A DNA stretch of 10,523 nt from Claveliimonas sp964652805 (lineage in GTDB: Bacteria > Bacillota > Clostridia > Lachnospirales > Lachnospiraceae): positions 1 to 10,523 of the forward strand of contig CAZZBJ010000080.1 of the NCBI GenBank assembly GCA_964652805.1, given 5' to 3'. The position numbers and the translations under genes were made by a program. How positions within the stretch are numbered: the stretch's first letter is position 1; the number at the start of each line of letters is the position of its first letter. The notes beneath the pieces are model-generated. The model saw only the letters and a program-made list of their open reading frames with translations, had not been told where the DNA came from and did not search any database. This document shows positions 1 through 7,700 of the stretch, piece by piece.

Positions 1-9
1 CTCGTCCAT
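1..9 (-). CDS. rpoD: Probable start of RNA polymerase sigma factor RpoD (partial, 3 codons)
   Basis: Only Met-Asp-Glu is visible before the window edge. The ATG follows the dnaG stop codon by about 30 bases and has a purine-rich Shine-Dalgarno-like stretch (AGAGGATGG) at 17-25. In Clostridia and other Firmicutes the housekeeping sigma factor gene normally follows dnaG directly, so the identity rests on gene order and start-site geometry, not on protein sequence. An alternative ATG at 28 lies in another frame and overlaps the ribosome binding site. Confidence 0.4.
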
Positions 10-42
10 GCAGTATCCATCCTCTCATTGCTGGTTTATATT

Positions 43-1824
43 TTAACCCTGATTAATAGAAATATGCAGTTTGTCCGGGGCCTGCAGCGCCCGCTTCTCC
101 TCCATCAGCCTCTGGAGTCCGGCAATGTCTGTGGGATCCAGCCGCCGAACCGCCTCCTCTATGCTGTTCTCCTTTACCCGGAGAATCGTCTCCCGGAGCG
201 CCTTCTCCTGCTCCTTTACAGTGGGAAGCTCACAGATCCTTGTGTTGAAGAGCTCCGCCACCCGCCGGTGTTCCTCCTCGTCTGTAAAGAAGTTGAGGAT
301 CCGAGCCGGATCGACATCCCCCTTCTCATACTGTTCGTACAGCTTCTCCGCCACGATGCGCAGCAGATTCTCCGTAAAATCGGAAGGAGAGATATACTTT
401 TTGATCTGGCGGAAAATGTCCTCCCCCTCCAGCATCCAGGTGAGGAGGATCTTCTGGGATTTCAGGCGTCTGTCCTCCTTCTCCTTTTCCCGGTCGCCGC
501 TTGTCCTGGGACAGGCGGCAGGCTTTGCCAGCCCTCCCTCCACAGCCATGCGGGTCACCAGTTTGCGCAGATCCTGGCTGCTGACCGAGTAGGCCTTTGC
601 CACGGCGTCTATGTAGTTGCCTCTCTCGACTTCCTCATCAAAGGTATTCAGCCGTCGGGCAGCTTCCTTCAGAAACTCGGTCTTCCCCTCCGGACTGGCC
701 ATGTCGTAATTTTTTTCCAGCATTTCCAGGTCAAACAGAAAGCTGTTCCTGGCGCCCCGGATTCTCTCCTCAAAGGCCTCCGCTCCCAGGTTCTTGATAA
801 ATTCATCCGGATCCTTATAGGGATCCATCCGGATGATCCTGGCGGTGATGCCTGCAGCCCGCAGGATCGGCGCGGCCCGCAGAGCTGCCTTTGTCCCGGC
901 CTCGTCGCTGTCGTAGGTGAGGTAGACCTCCTTCACATACCGCTTGATGAGGGAGGCGTGCCCCGGTGTCAGGGCCGTCCCCAGAGAGGCCACCGCATTG
1001 GTAAATCCCGCCTGGTGCAGGGAGATCACATCCATATATCCCTCGCACAGGAGAAAATAGGGCTTCCTTGAAGTCCGAGCCCTGTGCAGGCCGTACAAAC
1101 TGCGGCTCTTGTCAAAGACAAGGGTCTCCGGAGAATTCAGATACTTGGGCTTGGCGTCGCCCATCACCCGGCCCCCAAAGCCGATGACACGGCTGTTGGC
1201 GTCCATAATGGGAAACATGACCCTGTTCCAGAACTTGTCGTAGGGGCCGTGTTTCTCGTCGATGGAAATGAGCCCCGCCTGGGACAGGATCTCATCGCTG
1301 TACCCCTTTGTCTTCAGGTACCGGTACAGGTCATCGCCGTACTTGTTGGCATAACCCAGGCCGAAGGCCAGGATCGTCTCATCGCTGAGCTTTCTGTTTT
1401 TTAGATAGTCGTAGGCCGTCTTTCCCTGGGGGGCCTTGAGCAGGGCGTAAAAATATTGGGCCGCCAGCTTGTTGACCTCCAGGATCCTGGCCCGCAGGTC
1501 CGCCTTCTGCTTTGCCACCCTGGAGTACTCCTCCTCCGGGAGCCGGACTCCGGCCCGCTCCGCAAGAAACTTCAACGTCTCCACAAAGGAATAGTTCTCG
1601 TACTCCATCAGGAAGGTAAACACGTTGCCTCCTGCCCCGCAGCCGAAGCAATAGTACATCTGCTTGTCACGGCTCACTGAAAAAGAGGGGGATTTTTCAT
1701 TATGGAAAGGGCAGAGACCAAAATAGGAGCTGCCCTTTTTCTGTAGTTTTATGTAGCTTGATATTACATCCACAATGTCATTTCTCGATCGGACTTCCTC
1801 GATCACTTCGTCCGGATAATACAT
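43..1824 (-). CDS. dnaG: DNA primase DnaG
   Basis: Synthesises the short RNA primers for Okazaki fragments and for replication start, working with the replicative helicase at the fork. The 593-residue length is normal for the family. The N-terminal CHC2 zinc-binding domain is clear, with C38, H41, C59 and C62 as ligands. The central catalytic core includes the RVMFPIMD segment (about 201-208). The Toprim fold follows, with E261 in CEGYMDV and D305/D307 in YDSDEAG as metal-binding acids. The C-terminal part, from about 430, is helical and charged, as expected for the helicase-interaction domain. The start at 1824 gives the typical N-terminus MYYPDEVIEEVRSRNDIV; the ribosome binding site (AGAGG) is about 13 bases upstream, a little far. 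It lies 85 bases downstream of dgt and 33 bases before the probable rpoD, so co-transcription of all three is likely. No internal terminator was seen. Confidence 0.97.
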   Translation of the reverse strand: MYYPDEVIEEVRSRNDIVDVISSYIKLQKKGSSYFGLCPFHNEKSPSFSVSRDKQMYYCFGCGAGGNVFTFLMEYENYSFVETLKFLAERAGVRLPEEEYSRVAKQKADLRARILEVNKLAAQYFYALLKAPQGKTAYDYLKNRKLSDETILAFGLGYANKYGDDLYRYLKTKGYSDEILSQAGLISIDEKHGPYDKFWNRVMFPIMDANSRVIGFGGRVMGDAKPKYLNSPETLVFDKSRSLYGLHRARTSRKPYFLLCEGYMDVISLHQAGFTNAVASLGTALTPGHASLIKRYVKEVYLTYDSDEAGTKAALRAAPILRAAGITARIIRMDPYKDPDEFIKNLGAEAFEERIRGARNSFLFDLEMLEKNYDMASPEGKTEFLKEAARRLNTFDEEVERGNYIDAVAKAYSVSSQDLRKLVTRMAVEGGLAKPAACPRTSGDREKEKEDRRLKSQKILLTWMLEGEDIFRQIKKYISPSDFTENLLRIVAEKLYEQYEKGDVDPARILNFFTDEEEHRRVAELFNTRICELPTVKEQEKALRETILRVKENSIEEAVRRLDPTDIAGLQRLMEEKRALQAPDKLHISINQG

Positions 1825-1909
1825 CAGCTATCGTCATCCTCTTCTCTGCTTTTTTATGGCTTTAAAATTGCCTACATTTATAATATTCTGCAAGACTTCT
1901 TCATTTCCT

Positions 1910-2917
1910 TTAATTTTTCCATGATTCCGGGATGAAAAATTCCTGAAACTTTTTCACCGCATAGGAGTCTGTCATGCCCGCTATGTAATCGCATACCACT
2001 CTCTCCTTCGTGTCCCTGCCTTCGTCGACCATATCCAGATACTGCCGGGGAATGAACTCCATGTGATCCAGATACCAGCCGTACAGACTCTGGATCATGC
2101 CGATGGCCTTGGTTTCCTCCCCCTTTGCCTCCGGGTTCTGGTACACATTTTCAAAAAGGAACCTGCGCAGCCCCATGGTGGCTGCCCGGATACGCTCTGA
2201 CATGATGATCTCCGGCCGGTTCATGCTGTGAGTCACCACATCGTGGATCATGGTGTTCAGCCGCATCCGGGTGGTGTGTCCCAGCACGTCCGTGAACTCT
2301 GATGGCAGATCCTCCTCCCTCAGGATGCCGCCCCGGATGGCGTCGTCGATATCGTGGTTGATGTAGGCGATCTTGTCTGAGAGGCGAACGATCTGCCCCT
2401 CCAGAGTGTGGGGCCTGCCGCTGGACTTGTGGTTCCGGATGCCGTCCACCACCTCCCAGGTAAGGTTGAGCCCTCTGCCCTGCTTCTCCAGGATCTCCAC
2501 TACCCGGACGCTCTGCTCATTGTGCCGGAACCCTTCCGGGCACACCTGGTCAAGAGCCCTCTCCCCGGCGTGGCCAAAGGGCGTGTGCCCCAGGTCATGA
2601 CCCAGGGCAATGGCCTCTGCCAGATCCTCATTGAGGCGGAGGGACCTGGCAATGGTCCTGGCATTCTGGGACACCTCCAGGGTGTGGGTCAGCCTGGTGC
2701 GATAGTGATCTCCCTTGGGCAGAAGGAACACCTGGGTCTTCTGCTTCAGCCTGCGGAAGGACTTGCAGTGGAGGATCCGGTCCCTGTCTCTCTGGAATAC
2801 AGGCCGGATATCGCACTGGGGCTCCGGTCTCTTTCTCCCTCTGGATCGGCTGCTCAGGGTTGCGTAGGGACTTAAATTGGCTTCCTCTCTGGCCTCCATC
2901 TCCTCCCGGATGTTCAT
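1910..2917 (-). CDS. dgt: Deoxyguanosinetriphosphate triphosphohydrolase-like HD protein
   Basis: HD-superfamily dNTPase that hydrolyses dNTPs to deoxynucleoside and inorganic triphosphate, influencing the dNTP pool used by replication. The 335-residue protein carries the metal-binding set of the family: H78 (LTHTLEV), H107-D108 in GHDLGHTPFGH, and D181 in RLSDKIAYINHDIDD. R74 and the basic region at 54-60 (FRRLKQK) also match the family. The start at 2917 was chosen because GGGAGG lies about 8 bases upstream and because the protein begins like known homologues. The frame stays open to 3220, but that extension would run through the promoter, a terminator and the end of the neighbouring amidohydrolase gene. 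It is the first gene of the dgt-dnaG-rpoD cluster and has its own promoter at 2957-2985. The true substrate preference (dGTP or another dNTP) cannot be read from sequence. Confidence 0.92.
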   Translation of the reverse strand: MNIREEMEAREEANLSPYATLSSRSRGRKRPEPQCDIRPVFQRDRDRILHCKSFRRLKQKTQVFLLPKGDHYRTRLTHTLEVSQNARTIARSLRLNEDLAEAIALGHDLGHTPFGHAGERALDQVCPEGFRHNEQSVRVVEILEKQGRGLNLTWEVVDGIRNHKSSGRPHTLEGQIVRLSDKIAYINHDIDDAIRGGILREEDLPSEFTDVLGHTTRMRLNTMIHDVVTHSMNRPEIIMSERIRAATMGLRRFLFENVYQNPEAKGEETKAIGMIQSLYGWYLDHMEFIPRQYLDMVDEGRDTKERVVCDYIAGMTDSYAVKKFQEFFIPESWKN

Positions 2918-2956
2918 ACTCTCTTCCCTCCCATTTTTTTCAGAATATTTTCTTTT

Positions 2957-2985
2957 ATTATACGTCATTCTCCTGTATTTAACAG
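2957..2985 (-). promoter_or_regulatory. Candidate sigma-A promoter for dgt-dnaG-rpoD
   Basis: A perfect -10 box TATAAT (2957-2962) lies 17 bases downstream of a weak -35 box CTGTTA (2980-2985, three matches to TTGACA). It sits about 40 bases upstream of the dgt start and immediately after the terminator of the preceding operon. The position is right for a promoter of the replication/transcription cluster; the weak -35 lowers certainty. Confidence 0.55.
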
Positions 2986-3022
2986 ATAAAATGCGAAAAG
3001 ATTGCAACACAGTGCAGCGCAC

Positions 3023-3064
3023 AAAAAGGCCCACTCTGTCCGAAATTAATCGGCAGAATGTGCC
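3023..3064 (-). terminator. Intrinsic terminator of the permease-amidotransferase-amidohydrolase operon
   Basis: On the minus strand GGCACATTCTGCCGA pairs with TCGGACAGAGTGGGCC across a six-base loop (TTAATT), about 14 base pairs with one bulge and one mismatch. The stem is followed immediately by TTTTT. It lies 76 bases after the amidohydrolase stop codon and just before the dgt promoter, so it separates the two operons. Confidence 0.8.
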
Positions 3065-3140
3065 TCTGGTTTTGTGTATTTTGGGGATTATGGCTTTTGT
3101 CAATGATTTGCTATAAAACGATTGTTTTTCAATATTTTTT

Positions 3141-4823
3141 TCAGGCTCGCTCATACACCTTCTCGCCGTCGATGTAGGTGGCCAGTATCTTGCTCTCCCG
3201 CAGCTCCTCCAGGTCTGCAAGGGAAAAGAGATCGCGGTCCGGAATGATAAAGTCCGCCAGCATGCCTTCCTTGATCCTTCCCTTCACATCCTCCTCGCCG
3301 GAGGCGTAAGCGCCCTCCACAGTGTAGGCCCGCACCGCCTCGTAAACGGATATGCGCTCCTCCGGTCGGTAGGCCGGCCGCTCCTCCCCAGTCAGGCCCC
3401 GGCGGGTCACAGCCGTGTAAATGTTGGACAGAGGCTTGCAGGACTCCACCGGACAGTCTGTTCCAAAGGATACGTGGACGCCCTTGTCCGCCAGCGTCTT
3501 CCAGGCGTAGGAGGTGTCCGCCATGTCCCCGGTTCTCTGTCTTACGATATGCATGTCGTAATCGATGAAAATGGGCTGCACGAGGGCCATGACGTCCTGC
3601 TTCCCGAACCGGTCCAGAAGCTCCTCGTCCGTGATCTGCACGTGGACGACTCCGTCCCGGAAGGTTTCACCCGGCTTTCTGTTTCTCCTATCCCGCTCCA
3701 GTGCGTCCAGCACCATCTCGATAGTCCGGTCACCGATAGCGTGGACCAGCACAGGATAGTCCAGGTCGTGGGCTGTCTTCACCAACTCATCCAGCTGCTC
3801 CTCCGTGAAGATGGTAAGGCCGCAGGTGAAGGGATTGTCCGCATAAGGCCGCCGCAGACCCGCTGTCCTCGCTCCCAGGGAACCGTCGCCCAGCAGCTTG
3901 ATCCCTGTCACCCGCAGATGATGGTCCGCTCCCCCGTACCGAAAGCCGTCCTCATAGTACTTTCGTATCAGCTCCGGCTCCTGGCGCAGGCTCTGCTGAC
4001 AGATGCGGATTTTCAGCTCTCCCCTCTCCAGCAGATCTCGGCAGACCGAGAAAAGCAGGTGGTAATCCTCGTCAGGCATAAAGCCGATATCGTCCGTATG
4101 TATGGTGGCAAGACCATAGGACAGAACTTCCTCCTGACCCTTCAGAATAATGTCCTCCAGGATCTCCCGGTTCAGGATGTGAATCCGGCTCCTGATCTGA
4201 TCCAGCACCTTCTCCCGAAAGATGCCCAGAGGCTCTCCCGTCTCGTCTGTGAGGGCGAACTCCCCCATCTCCTGCACCTTCTCCTTTGTCAGACCGAGAA
4301 CCCGCATGCCGGCAGAGCTTAAGACGCCCACATGCTCACACACCCGCAGTGCGATGACCGGCCACTCTCCCACTGCCGCATCCAGGTCCTTTGCCGTTGG
4401 GAACCGTTTCTCTCCTTTGGTGAAATAGTCCTGGTTCCAGCCTGTGGCCTCCAGCCAGGCGTTTTCATCCGTATGGATATCCGACTCCCAGGATCCGCAC
4501 GGTCCCTGCCGGCTGATGCTGCCTTGGAGGCGCTGCTGTATCATCTCTATGCTGTCGCAGCCGTTTAAGTCTACATTAATAAAATGCTTGGAAAATCCCA
4601 CAAAGTGCATATGGGAGTCCTGAAAGGCAGGAAGCACACTCTTTCCGGCAAGATCCGTGAGAGTCACGCTCTCCCCCTCCGACTCCAGCCGCCGGGCGTA
4701 TTCACCGGCTTCCTCCCTGGTTCCCACAAAAGTGAACCGGCCGTCCCGGACAGCAAAGGCCTCCGCCTTCGGCCTGTCCTCATCCATGGTTGTCACAGCC
4801 GCGTTCGTAAATATCTCTGTCAT
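3141..4823 (-). CDS. YtcJ-like metal-dependent amidohydrolase (amidohydrolase family 3)
   Basis: Predicted cytoplasmic zinc hydrolase of the YtcJ/AepA-like branch of the amidohydrolase superfamily, cleaving an amide or N-acyl/carbamoyl-type bond; the substrate is unknown. The 560 residues match the usual length. Family motifs appear in order: an N-terminal beta-rich segment, the metal-binding DSHMH (H71, H73), the GIKLLGDGSLGARTAG stretch with K309 as the expected bridging lysine, HAIGD (H361, D365), H394 in VVHVQ, and the catalytic aspartate D456 in FGTDCPVE. There is no signal peptide. It begins 3 bases after the stop of the PuuD-like gene, so translational coupling is likely; a purine-rich AAGGGAAG element precedes the start. 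It is the last gene of the operon and is followed by a terminator. Older annotations sometimes name such proteins exoenzyme regulators; the catalytic residues argue for an enzyme. Confidence 0.9.
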   Translation of the reverse strand: MTEIFTNAAVTTMDEDRPKAEAFAVRDGRFTFVGTREEAGEYARRLESEGESVTLTDLAGKSVLPAFQDSHMHFVGFSKHFINVDLNGCDSIEMIQQRLQGSISRQGPCGSWESDIHTDENAWLEATGWNQDYFTKGEKRFPTAKDLDAAVGEWPVIALRVCEHVGVLSSAGMRVLGLTKEKVQEMGEFALTDETGEPLGIFREKVLDQIRSRIHILNREILEDIILKGQEEVLSYGLATIHTDDIGFMPDEDYHLLFSVCRDLLERGELKIRICQQSLRQEPELIRKYYEDGFRYGGADHHLRVTGIKLLGDGSLGARTAGLRRPYADNPFTCGLTIFTEEQLDELVKTAHDLDYPVLVHAIGDRTIEMVLDALERDRRNRKPGETFRDGVVHVQITDEELLDRFGKQDVMALVQPIFIDYDMHIVRQRTGDMADTSYAWKTLADKGVHVSFGTDCPVESCKPLSNIYTAVTRRGLTGEERPAYRPEERISVYEAVRAYTVEGAYASGEEDVKGRIKEGMLADFIIPDRDLFSLADLEELRESKILATYIDGEKVYERA

Positions 4824-4826
4824 TCT

Positions 4827-5576
4827 TTACCGCTTCCCTTCCAAAGAGACACTTTGTTCGATCAGCTTCTTAAAAATACCAAGCTGCTCCTCGTTTCCGC
4901 AGGCGGCCATCATCTCCGGGTGCCACTGCACGCCCATGACAAACTGGCCCTCCTCCATATACTCCGCAGCCTCCACAATGCCGTCCGATGCCGTGGCCGT
5001 CACTGTCAGCCTCGGGGACACGTCCTTGACAGCCTGATGATGCCAGGAATTGACAAGCGCCCCGTCCGGAAGAAGTCCGGCAAGGACACTGTCCTTCTTG
5101 ATCCGGATCCTGTGGGTGCCCTGGCAGCGCTCCGTGTTCTGAGTGTGCTTAATGCAGCGCTCTCTCTGAGAGGGGATGTCCTGGTAAAGTGTTCCGCCAA
5201 AGCAGATGTTAATGATCTGCAGACCCTTGCAGATGCCAAGGACAGGCTTTTTCTCCTTCAGAGCAGCTTTAAAGAGCTCCATATCGTAGACATCGATCTT
5301 CCGCATGGAGTACCCCTGGCCCTGGATTCCCTCCTCTCCGTAGAGAAGAGGATCCACATCCGCTCCTCCCGACAGGACGATCCCGTCGCAGAGCCGGGCG
5401 TGCGAGCGGATCACCTCCGGGTCATCGCTGACCGGCAGGAGCAGAGGGATGCCCCCTGCCTGCTCCACGCTGGAGGTGTAGTCCGTGTGTATGTACTGCC
5501 GCAGATTTCCTGTAAAGACACCGTCATTTTCAATGGGAGTTAAATTTCCGGATATTCCGATCACCGGCCTAGGCAT
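4827..5576 (-). CDS. PuuD-like class I glutamine amidotransferase family hydrolase (peptidase C26)
   Basis: Resembles gamma-glutamyl-gamma-aminobutyrate hydrolase (PuuD) and relatives, stand-alone class I amidotransferase folds that hydrolyse gamma-glutamyl amide bonds in the cytoplasm. The nucleophile C116 sits in LGICKGLQ, followed by the typical FGGTLYQD. H219 and E221 in VQWHPE complete the triad. GGADVDP (70-76) and the NSWHHQAV segment (176-183) are also characteristic. The 249-residue length is normal. The start at 5576 was chosen because AGGAG lies about 7 bases upstream and the protein then begins MPRPVIGISG; an in-frame ATG at 5597 overlaps that ribosome binding site. The ATG overlaps the end of the permease gene by 8 bases, and the stop lies 3 bases before the amidohydrolase start. 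Its exact substrate is unknown; a role in gamma-glutamyl amine or dipeptide breakdown is inferred from the family and the permease next door. Confidence 0.88.
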   Translation of the reverse strand: MPRPVIGISGNLTPIENDGVFTGNLRQYIHTDYTSSVEQAGGIPLLLPVSDDPEVIRSHARLCDGIVLSGGADVDPLLYGEEGIQGQGYSMRKIDVYDMELFKAALKEKKPVLGICKGLQIINICFGGTLYQDIPSQRERCIKHTQNTERCQGTHRIRIKKDSVLAGLLPDGALVNSWHHQAVKDVSPRLTVTATASDGIVEAAEYMEEGQFVMGVQWHPEMMAACGNEEQLGIFKKLIEQSVSLEGKR

Positions 5577-6954
5577 CTTCCTTCTCCTCCCCTCCATATC
5601 TCTTTTTAAAGTACAGATAGAAGAAGATGCCGACTACCGGGACGATGAGTCCTGTCAGGGCAGTCACCGGATCCTCCATCAGGTTGTTCACCATCAGTCC
5701 CACAAAGAGGATTACTGTGATAACAACGGACACCGGATAGAGCCATACCTTGTAGGGTCTCTCCAGATCCGGATACTTCCTCCTGTAAACAAACACCGCT
5801 GTCACCGCCAGGCAGTTGAACAGCATGCCGCAGAACACCACAAGGGATGTGAGCTGATCCAGATTACGCAGGCACACAAGGATAATGGAAATGATCATCT
5901 GAGAGAACAGACTGGCCGCCGGCACACTGTTTTTATTCAGTGTGCCCAGCTTTTTAAAGAAAAGCTTCTCAGCAGACATAGCATAGTAAATACGTGAAAA
6001 GGCCAGCACCATGCCGTTCAGGCAGTTGACCATGGCCAGCAGCATACCAATGAGAACAATAACCTTTCCGCCAACGCCGAAGAGTCTCTCCGCCACTGTG
6101 GTTCCCAGATACAGGCTGCCGCTCTCGATCATGCTCTTCGCCTCGTCCAGAGGGATCACCCGCAGCAGGGAGTAGTTAAACAGGGTGTAGAAAATGGCAA
6201 CGCCGCCAATTCCCAGGATAATGGCAAGGGGCAGATTTCTCTTTACGTTCTTGATCTCCTCCGCCACTGCGTTCAGGTTGGTCCAGCCCTCATAGGCCCA
6301 GAGAGAGGCCACTGTGGCAAAGGCGATCATGCCAAAGACAGAGCCTGCTGTCAGCGGTGAGCCGTCCGTGGCAGAGGCCGGGACAGGATTGAGGTCCGGT
6401 GTCTGGTTGCCCAGCACAAGAGCCCCGATCATGATGATGAAAATGGGGAGCAGCTTGGCTGCCATGAAAAATGTCTGCAGGTTGGACGCTCCCTTTACCC
6501 CTCTCAGGTTGAAGAGAGTCAGAAGCACGATCAGCGCAATGGCGATCAGCTTAATATGAAGCTGGGTAAGCCCCGGGATAAAGTCCACGAGAGCTGTCGG
6601 GATAGCTACTGCGATGGCTGCGATAGAGCCGGAGCTGGCCAGGAGCCACTGGGTAAACCCGTACATGAACCCAAGTACCGGGTGGTAGGCCCTGCTCAGA
6701 TACACGAGCTGTCCTCCCGCCTTCGGGTCGGAGGCGCCCAGCTCCGCAAAGCACAGACCGCCCAGCAGGGACACAAGGCCGCCCAGCAGCCAGCAGATCA
6801 GGGCCAGTCCCAGGCTGTAGTTAGACCGCTGGAGCACGTAAGACCCCAGGTAAAAAATACCGGAGCCGATCATGATGCCGCAGATGACGCTCATACCGCC
6901 GAACAGGCCAATCTCCTTCTTAAATTCTCCGTTTCCAGATTTGTTCTGTTTCAT
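5569..6954 (-). CDS. APC-superfamily amino acid/amine permease
   Basis: Integral membrane transporter, 461 residues, with about twelve hydrophobic segments. Helix 1 carries the APC substrate-binding signature GIMIGSGIF (26-34), with the broken helix typical of LeuT-fold transporters. The GAS/GGQLVYLSRAY region (73-90) and the FATVASLWAYEGWTN stretch are also typical of the LAT/SteT-like branch. This branch mostly exchanges or imports amino acids with proton or substrate coupling; specificity cannot be read here. The C-terminus is charged and cytosolic (KKRYGGEEKEDA). The start at 6954 has GGAGG about 11 bases upstream, slightly long spacing. It is the first gene of a three-gene operon, overlapping the next gene by 8 bases. 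Transcription probably begins about 210 bases upstream, giving a long leader. The hydrolases downstream suggest that the imported solute, or a product of it, is cleaved inside the cell. Confidence 0.92.
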   Translation of the reverse strand: MKQNKSGNGEFKKEIGLFGGMSVICGIMIGSGIFYLGSYVLQRSNYSLGLALICWLLGGLVSLLGGLCFAELGASDPKAGGQLVYLSRAYHPVLGFMYGFTQWLLASSGSIAAIAVAIPTALVDFIPGLTQLHIKLIAIALIVLLTLFNLRGVKGASNLQTFFMAAKLLPIFIIMIGALVLGNQTPDLNPVPASATDGSPLTAGSVFGMIAFATVASLWAYEGWTNLNAVAEEIKNVKRNLPLAIILGIGGVAIFYTLFNYSLLRVIPLDEAKSMIESGSLYLGTTVAERLFGVGGKVIVLIGMLLAMVNCLNGMVLAFSRIYYAMSAEKLFFKKLGTLNKNSVPAASLFSQMIISIILVCLRNLDQLTSLVVFCGMLFNCLAVTAVFVYRRKYPDLERPYKVWLYPVSVVITVILFVGLMVNNLMEDPVTALTGLIVPVVGIFFYLYFKKRYGGEEKEDA

Positions 6955-7024
6955 AATCTTTCATTCCTCCAATAACCAGAATTTGTTTTGTATGGTACAT
7001 GCAGACTGATCACACAAACAGGGA

Positions 7025-7044
7025 GAGCCAGTGATCACCAGCTC
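7025..7044 (-). promoter_or_regulatory. Dyad in the permease leader (hairpin or operator)
   Basis: The 20-base sequence GAGCCAGTGATCACCAGCTC is symmetric around GATC apart from two positions that would form G-U wobbles in RNA. The transcript could fold into an 8-bp stem with a GATC loop. It is not followed by a U-tract, so it is not an intrinsic terminator. TGATCAC recurs 25 bases away at 7007-7013. Function unknown. Confidence 0.35.
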
Positions 7045-7170
7045 CGCGCTCCGATTCTGCCAAACTCCATCCTACGATTCCACAGTCTCTGTGCATTGAT
7101 CTTCATAAGCCCTCTGATCGTATCATTGTAGTATTGTTGAAATTTTTCAAACATTTTCAAAATCAGGCAC

Positions 7171-7199
7171 ATTATACCACGACCATCCGGACCTGTAAA
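7171..7199 (-). promoter_or_regulatory. Promoter of the permease operon
   Basis: The -35 box TTTACA (7194-7199, five of six matches) is separated by 17 bases from a perfect TATAAT (7171-7176), which is preceded by TGG and so forms an extended -10 (TGnTATAAT). Predicted start of transcription is near 7164. The promoter lies just after the zinc-ribbon gene and points at the permease, implying a leader of about 210 nt. Confidence 0.7.
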
Positions 7200-7200
7200 C

Positions 7201-7247
7201 CTTAAAATCTTCGGATCCGTCTCTCTGCTTAAAATCAGCTTAAAATC
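7201..7247 (-). repeat. Three direct repeats GATTTTAAG upstream of the permease promoter
   Basis: Identical 9-base copies lie at 7239-7247, 7228-7236 and 7201-7209, read on the minus strand. The first two are 11 bases apart and the last abuts the -35 box with one base between. Spacing near one helical turn next to a -35 box is what sites for a response-regulator-type activator often look like, but this is inference. The first copy overlaps the zinc-ribbon stop codon. Confidence 0.4.
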
Positions 7248-7614
7248 TTCCGCCGCATTTTGGACAGAATGTAAAGTCTTCATCTGTCGTATAGCCGCAG
7301 TTCGGACAGCGCTTTACCTGATCTGTCTGCCATCCTCCGGAAATCGGCTCCAGGTCCTCCTGCCGGATCTCCAGCTCTTCCCCTCTTGCAATCCGCCTGC
7401 CCACCTCCGGATCCAGCCTGTACACAGTGCCGCAGCAGCTCATCTGTACAAAGTACTGCTTATTCCACTTAAAACAAGGAATAAAGAACAGCGACAGGGC
7501 CGTGTACGTCATATACACCATATATCTCCCATATCTGCCGCACCTGCTGCAGATGATCATCTGATTGAACTTCAGATCCTTCCGCCCGCTGGTAAGGCCT
7601 ATGATAAAAAACAT
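7240..7614 (-). CDS. Small protein with two zinc-ribbon motifs
   Basis: A 124-residue protein of unknown function. The first CxxC pair is C22/C25 in ICSRCG, followed by a hydrophobic stretch (about 34-48) and C60/C61 in MSCCG, which could supply the other ligands. A second, classic zinc ribbon closes the protein: CPNCGY (C103, C106) and FCPKCG (C117, C120). A short, charged, Arg/Glu-rich segment (72-88) links the two. The start at 7614 follows a GGAAAGGGAG element; an in-frame upstream ATG at 7746 would place the promoter inside the gene, so it was not used. The hydrophobic stretch is too short and polar to call a membrane span with confidence. Similar zinc-ribbon family proteins are, to my knowledge, common in Lachnospiraceae without known function. 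No terminator was seen after it, so some transcripts may run into the permease operon. Confidence 0.8.
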   Translation of the reverse strand: MFFIIGLTSGRKDLKFNQMIICSRCGRYGRYMVYMTYTALSLFFIPCFKWNKQYFVQMSCCGTVYRLDPEVGRRIARGEELEIRQEDLEPISGGWQTDQVKRCPNCGYTTDEDFTFCPKCGGRF

Positions 7615-7672
7615 GCTCTCCCTTTCCTTCCTTAATATAATATAAATAAGCCAATATAGATAACCAGTTTTC

Positions 7673-7700
7673 ATTATAGCGGAAAACCGCACTTTGTACA
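7673..7700 (-). promoter_or_regulatory. Candidate promoter of the zinc-ribbon gene with overlapping repeats
   Basis: Perfect TATAAT (7673-7678) with TGTACA (7695-7700, four of six matches to TTGACA) at 16 bases. The spacer contains the perfect short dyad GCGGAAAACCGC (7679-7690). The -35 box lies within two near-copies of GCACTTT(TT)GTAC (7689-7699 and 7701-7713). Such repeats over a -35 box suggest a regulated promoter, but no regulator is identified. Confidence 0.5.

Noticed and set aside
28..1071. Long open plus-strand frame opposite dnaG, and similar antisense frames over dgt, the amidohydrolase and the PuuD-like gene
   Set aside because: They are mirror frames of well-supported genes, have no recognisable domains and no convincing ribosome binding sites.
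1825..1909. Separate promoter for dnaG in the dgt-dnaG gap
   Set aside because: TTGCAG is present, but no acceptable -10 box occurs at the right distance; read-through from dgt is simpler.
3075..3103. TTGACA with AATACA on the minus strand as a dgt promoter
   Set aside because: It lies upstream of the strong terminator at 3023-3064, so transcripts would end before dgt, and the -10 box is poor.
2918..3220. N-terminal extension of the dgt frame to 3220
   Set aside because: The extra 101 codons would cover the amidohydrolase 3' end, an intrinsic terminator and the promoter, and lack family similarity. The start at 2917 has a good ribosome binding site.
7025..7044. Dyad in the permease leader as an intrinsic terminator
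   Set aside because: No T-run follows the stem on either strand.
7035..7283. 82-codon minus-strand frame starting inside the zinc-ribbon gene
   Set aside because: It overlaps the zinc-ribbon C-terminus and the permease promoter and has no ribosome binding site at its first ATG. Only a 23-codon 3' portion is kept, as a speculative leader peptide.
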